Below are positions 41,915 through 45,473 of a stretch of 45,473 bases of DNA, in pieces; position 1 is the stretch's first letter, and every line of letters starts with the position of its first letter. The position numbers and the translations under genes are program-made. This stretch comes from Methanobacteriota archaeon (GTDB taxonomy: Archaea; Thermoplasmatota; Thermoplasmata; RBG-16-68-12; JAFNFQ01), in contig JAFNFQ010000058.1 of NCBI GenBank assembly GCA_017885655.1, positions 1 through 45,473 on the forward strand, read 5' to 3'. The notes beneath the pieces are model-generated. The model saw only the letters and a list, made by a program, of their open reading frames with translations, did not search any database and was not told the origin of the DNA.

Positions 41915-44900
41915 TTAGATTTCGTCTTCCTCCTCGGTCTCCGCCTCTTCGATCTCCACCTTCTTCTCCACTCTCTTCTCTTCCTTGGGCATCTGTTTCG
42001 GCTGCTGCTTCTCCGGCTGCAACTCCTCCTCTTCCTCGATTTCGCCCAAGTCCTCCTGAGGACCCTGGAGAGCGCGAATCTTGCGGCTTATCGCGAAGTA
42101 CATCCCGATGAGACCGACGAACAGCATCACGATCAGCAACACCATCCCCATCATCAGCACGTTGCCCAGGCCGTCCAGGTCTGACTTGAGCGTCCTGATG
42201 TCGCCCGACGTCTGGTTGAGCGCGTCGAGCCTGCCCTGGATCGTGGTCAGCTGATTGTTGACATTGGTGATATCCTGACTCTGCTGGTTGATCGTGTCAT
42301 TCATGTCTGCGATCTGGTTGTCCAGGTTATCGATTTGGTTGTTGAGGTCATTAATCATGCCGAGCAGCAACGTGATTTGATTCTGCAAGCCGGCGATATC
42401 AGGCGCGATGTAGGTCACGTCTCGCGTCTGCTGGTTCGTGTTGCCGGCCTGGTCGGTCGCCGTGATATAAATCGTATTGACTCCGTCAACCAAGAGGGCG
42501 ACGATTGTATCGAAGCCTCCTGTCGAGTCCACCATAGCCATCTGTCCGTTGACTGTGATCGTTGCGCTGGGCTCGGTCGTTCCCCTGACCTCCACCGATG
42601 GGACTGTCGTCTGGTACATCGGCGTGGGCATCGCAATCGCCAGTGTCGGCGCGACCGTGTCGAGTGTGATGGTCTTGAGCACCGCCGCCGTGTTCCCTGC
42701 GACGTCTGTCGCATTGACCCAGATGTTCTTCCCTCCGTCGCTTCCCAGGCCCACCGTCGTCGTGAAGCTGCCGTCGCCCGCCACCGCAACCGGTGCTGAG
42801 TTGACGGCCACAGTGGCAGAAGGCTCGGTCTGACCGGAGACAGTTAAGGCCGGATTGTTGGTGTACGCTCCTGTTGGAGACGTGATCGTCACGGCTGGCG
42901 ATACCGTGTCCACGGTGACGCCGATGATCTCGACATGGGCGTTACTAGCGGGATCTGTCGCCACTACCCGGATTGAATTGCCGCCTTCTTTCAATGCAAT
43001 AGTGACAGCGAAATCACCGACATTGCTCACAGCAGCGTTGATGCCCTCGATCACGACCGACGCCCCTCGTTCGGTCGTACCCGCCACCACCACCGTCCTC
43101 TCTTTGATGTAGGAACCTGTAGTGGGCGAGGTGACCGTGAGTGCTGGAGGTTGGGTGTCGAGTTCGATGTCCTTATGGAGCAAGGCGGTATTGCCGACCA
43201 AGTCTGTCGCCTCTATCTGAATGGTGTTCGGCCCCTCGACAAGGTTCGTCGAACTGCTGAACGCGCCATTCGTGGTCGCTGTCGGCACTCCATTGATCAG
43301 CACCGTGGCGATGGTCGACTCCGTGTAACCGACCACGTTCACCGCAGGCTGATTCGTGATGCTGACCGCAGGAGACGTGAGGACTATGATGGGTGCCGAA
43401 TTGTCCACACCGAACGTGAACATTAGTGAAGCGAGGTTCGGCGTGGTGGCGAGGTCGTACATCTGGATGTCCACCGTATGCTGTCCCTCGCTCAGCAGGA
43501 AGGTCAGGTTCCACCACAATTCTCCGGCCACGATTCTCGCAGACGAGGTCACATCGCGCCCGTCCAAGGTCAGGAGTATGCTGTTCATGTCGACGCCCGA
43601 GTAGAACGCTCCCCGAACGTCATCGAAGGAGACGTCGATTATCTGGACGTCGGATGTCCTGTAGTCGATTCCTGCCGAGGGTGAGTTCAGGGTTATCGTA
43701 GGCGGTGTCGTATCGCGCGCCATGAGCAGCACCGGCAGCTCGATGGTCGTCGGCGCCCCCATTGGCCCGATGAAGATGACGCCATAGTAATCACCTTCGA
43801 CATCGGGGATATCGTAGTCGATATCGAAAGTGTAAGGCGCGTTGGCGACGATTGGACCAGAGGGCACGTTCGCCGGATTCAAATCCATTCCCGCTCTCAG
43901 GTCGATTGTCAAATCGAATCTCGCATCCGGCATCGGCACCGTGAATCCATGCACTTCGATCTTATACGTCCCGTCGTCTGGCATCGTCAGCTTTACCCGC
44001 TCGTTGGCGGTCGGTGAGGTCGAAGAACCGACGGGCACTTCGCCGCCACCAGGCAACTCGTAATACACATAGAGGTCGAGATCGACGGGGAACGACGAGC
44101 TCAGTACGATGTCCATCAGTCCCGCGTGAACAGAGTCGACAAGGAAGCTGACCCGTTCATCCTGGGTGATTGGATAGACATACGTTGTCGGCTCGGAGAC
44201 CCCGTAGGCCCTGACCTCCATCCCGTCGGGCATATCCATCGTCGACATGAAGTCGAACGTCTTCACGCCCGAGCTCTGCGACAGCTGTTCGGTCCACGGG
44301 AATGGATTGACGTTCACGAAACCCGTCGCTCCCGAGAACACTTCCGAAGGCCCTTCGCCCGCGTAGAGGACGTTGTGCAGGGCAATCTCGTGCAGACCAT
44401 TCGCGGCAGGCCCTGAGACCCATTCCTCCGGACCGCCTGTCGCCGTATTGAATAACCAAGTGCCCGCTCCTATGTTCATGTTCGGGCTGCCGCCGACTTG
44501 GGAAAGTGCGTATGGTCCGAAAAGGGAAGGCATCGCATTCGAGAAGTCGTCTGGGGTAGGACCGAATAATAGCGTGTCTATGTCGGTCGGGTAGTTGTTC
44601 CATTTAGTGTGTATGAGGAAACGAGTGCCGTCCGTGATCGGCGTGCTGTCCGGCACGTCCATGAAATAGAACCGCCAATCCCCCGCTTCCGGTCGCCATG
44701 ACCAGTCTTGGCCGCCATACATGCGGCCATTGTCATAGTAGCTCGTGTTGCTGGTGTCCTCCTGGAAGGTTATGTCCTGACTGTTCCCGGCGACGTTTAT
44801 CACGATCGGTATGACCGTCTCGTTCGAACCGGTGTCCTTCAGGATCACCATCGCGCTGTAGACGCCTACCGCAGCCGTTGGCGGCACACTCACCGTCACT

Positions 44901-45473
44901 CTGAGCGTCTGCGTCGCTCCGGCACCGAGCGTCACGGTCGCCTTGTCTTCCGTGATCCACGCCGAATCAGCAAGCTCATAGAACTCCAGCACGACGTGGA
45001 CCCTCGTGCTCGGAATCGCCGGATCCCGGTATCTGTGGATGACGCCGAACAGTAGGGCATCGTCGACCCTCGTGAGCGGATCGTGCACGAATGCGTTCTG
45101 GACGTTCGAAAATCCGTATGCATAGGTGAACCTCATGTATTCTACCTGCCCGCCAACGTTGTCGAGCTCGCCCGAGTTCACCACACCGTTGCCGTTCAAA
45201 TCGTCCCAATAAAGGCCGTTGCCATTGAGGTCCTTCCAATCGTAGAACAGCGCCCTGTAAGCGCTGTTCATGGTGTAATCGTACTCTGGGTCGAACGATG
45301 CGAAGTCGGTGTACGCAATCCCCCGTACGAATTTGGTGTTCGGATAGGCCGAGAGCATCGCGCTGACGTTCCACAGGTAGTCAGGCCTATTGCTGCTGGG
45401 ACTGCTTTCATCCGAGTTGTTCGACCAGATGTCAAACGTCCGTTCTCCCGCCTTCCTGAGGACGGCATCCGAG
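41915..45473 (-). CDS. Large surface protein with Ig-like repeats, coiled coil and membrane anchor; 5' end outside window
   Basis: The frame is open to base 45473, so the N-terminus is missing. The first part resembles the region after the catalytic domain of archaeal subtilisin-like proteases, but no catalytic motif is within the window. It also holds DLNGNG repeats (DWKDLNGNG, DDLNGNG) that could bind calcium. A middle part with TITLNSPSAG leads to four or five Ig-like repeats that close with TLDTVAPTL-type hinges. Near the C-terminus a coiled coil of about 80 residues (LNNQIDNLDNQIADMND) precedes a membrane helix (MMGMVLLIVMLFVGLIGMYFA) and an acidic Glu/Lys-rich cytoplasmic tail. Probably a cell-surface stalk or protease anchored in the membrane. 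Confidence 0.85.
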   Translation of the reverse strand, partial: SDAVLRKAGERTFDIWSNNSDESSPSSNRPDYLWNVSAMLSAYPNTKFVRGIAYTDFASFDPEYDYTMNSAYRALFYDWKDLNGNGLYWDDLNGNGVVNSGELDNVGGQVEYMRFTYAYGFSNVQNAFVHDPLTRVDDALLFGVIHRYRDPAIPSTRVHVVLEFYELADSAWITEDKATVTLGAGATQTLRVTVSVPPTAAVGVYSAMVILKDTGSNETVIPIVINVAGNSQDITFQEDTSNTSYYDNGRMYGGQDWSWRPEAGDWRFYFMDVPDSTPITDGTRFLIHTKWNNYPTDIDTLLFGPTPDDFSNAMPSLFGPYALSQVGGSPNMNIGAGTWLFNTATGGPEEWVSGPAANGLHEIALHNVLYAGEGPSEVFSGATGFVNVNPFPWTEQLSQSSGVKTFDFMSTMDMPDGMEVRAYGVSEPTTYVYPITQDERVSFLVDSVHAGLMDIVLSSSFPVDLDLYVYYELPGGGEVPVGSSTSPTANERVKLTMPDDGTYKIEVHGFTVPMPDARFDLTIDLRAGMDLNPANVPSGPIVANAPYTFDIDYDIPDVEGDYYGVIFIGPMGAPTTIELPVLLMARDTTPPTITLNSPSAGIDYRTSDVQIIDVSFDDVRGAFYSGVDMNSILLTLDGRDVTSSARIVAGELWWNLTFLLSEGQHTVDIQMYDLATTPNLASLMFTFGVDNSAPIIVLTSPAVSITNQPAVNVVGYTESTIATVLINGVPTATTNGAFSSSTNLVEGPNTIQIEATDLVGNTALLHKDIELDTQPPALTVTSPTTGSYIKERTVVVAGTTERGASVVIEGINAAVSNVGDFAVTIALKEGGNSIRVVATDPASNAHVEIIGVTVDTVSPAVTITSPTGAYTNNPALTVSGQTEPSATVAVNSAPVAVAGDGSFTTTVGLGSDGGKNIWVNATDVAGNTAAVLKTITLDTVAPTLAIAMPTPMYQTTVPSVEVRGTTEPSATITVNGQMAMVDSTGGFDTIVALLVDGVNTIYITATDQAGNTNQQTRDVTYIAPDIAGLQNQITLLLGMINDLNNQIDNLDNQIADMNDTINQQSQDITNVNNQLTTIQGRLDALNQTSGDIRTLKSDLDGLGNVLMMGMVLLIVMLFVGLIGMYFAISRKIRALQGPQEDLGEIEEEEELQPEKQQPKQMPKEEKRVEKKVEIEEAETEEEDEI

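Overview
The window is archaeal. It carries an Lsm-eL37-PurF operon, a Ras/Rab-like GTPase, AsnA-type asparagine synthetase, TATA-like boxes 22-35 bases before many starts (often leaderless), GTG/TTG starts, tRNAs without encoded CCA, and a tRNA-Leu with a non-canonical intron. Gene content and moderately high G+C suggest a Thermoplasmatota-type euryarchaeon; this placement is inferred from reading only. Two genes run off the ends: a DEAD-box helicase on the left and a large surface protein on the right.

Layout. 1-3.1 kb: the helicase and a divergent GHMP-kinase-like protein. 3.2-9.8 kb: two large secreted, membrane-anchored surface proteins. 9.8-22.1 kb: an accessory, defence-like island, with a 14-bp inverted-repeat pair, an HD phosphohydrolase/YwgA-like/Cas4-like nuclease cassette, a two-gene BcgI-like restriction-modification system, two paralogous unknown proteins with G-rich hairpins, and an unknown gene beside a HEPN-type protein. 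The island ends close to the 3' side of tRNA-Ala. 22.3-27.4 kb: core housekeeping genes (tRNA-Ala, purF, eL37, lsm, GTPase, aminopeptidase-like, asnA). 27.5-36.6 kb: a corrinoid-protein/ABC-exporter operon, a ferritin-like protein, an AbrB-like regulator with arsenite methyltransferase, the intron-containing tRNA-Leu, a tandem winged-helix/KaiC-like ATPase pair, an ABC-2 exporter and an aldo/keto reductase. 36.66-39.68 kb: the main find. 39.9-45.5 kb: AcuC/HDAC-like deacetylase, SDR oxidoreductase and the second large surface protein.

The exciting element is a compact three-gene operon on the minus strand: an Mpa/ARC-type proteasomal ATPase, a Dop/PafA-family (Pup ligase/depupylase) enzyme, and a 58-residue charged protein with a strong ribosome binding site whose tail (AQKGQGGD...) resembles the C-terminus of Pup. 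The order (arc-dop-pup) is that of the actinobacterial pupylation locus, but the genome is archaeal. No 20S core gene, second PafA/Dop paralogue or HbYX tail is seen here. I read it as a candidate archaeal pupylation-like protein-tagging system in which one enzyme may do both ligation and removal, and the tag may need C-terminal trimming.
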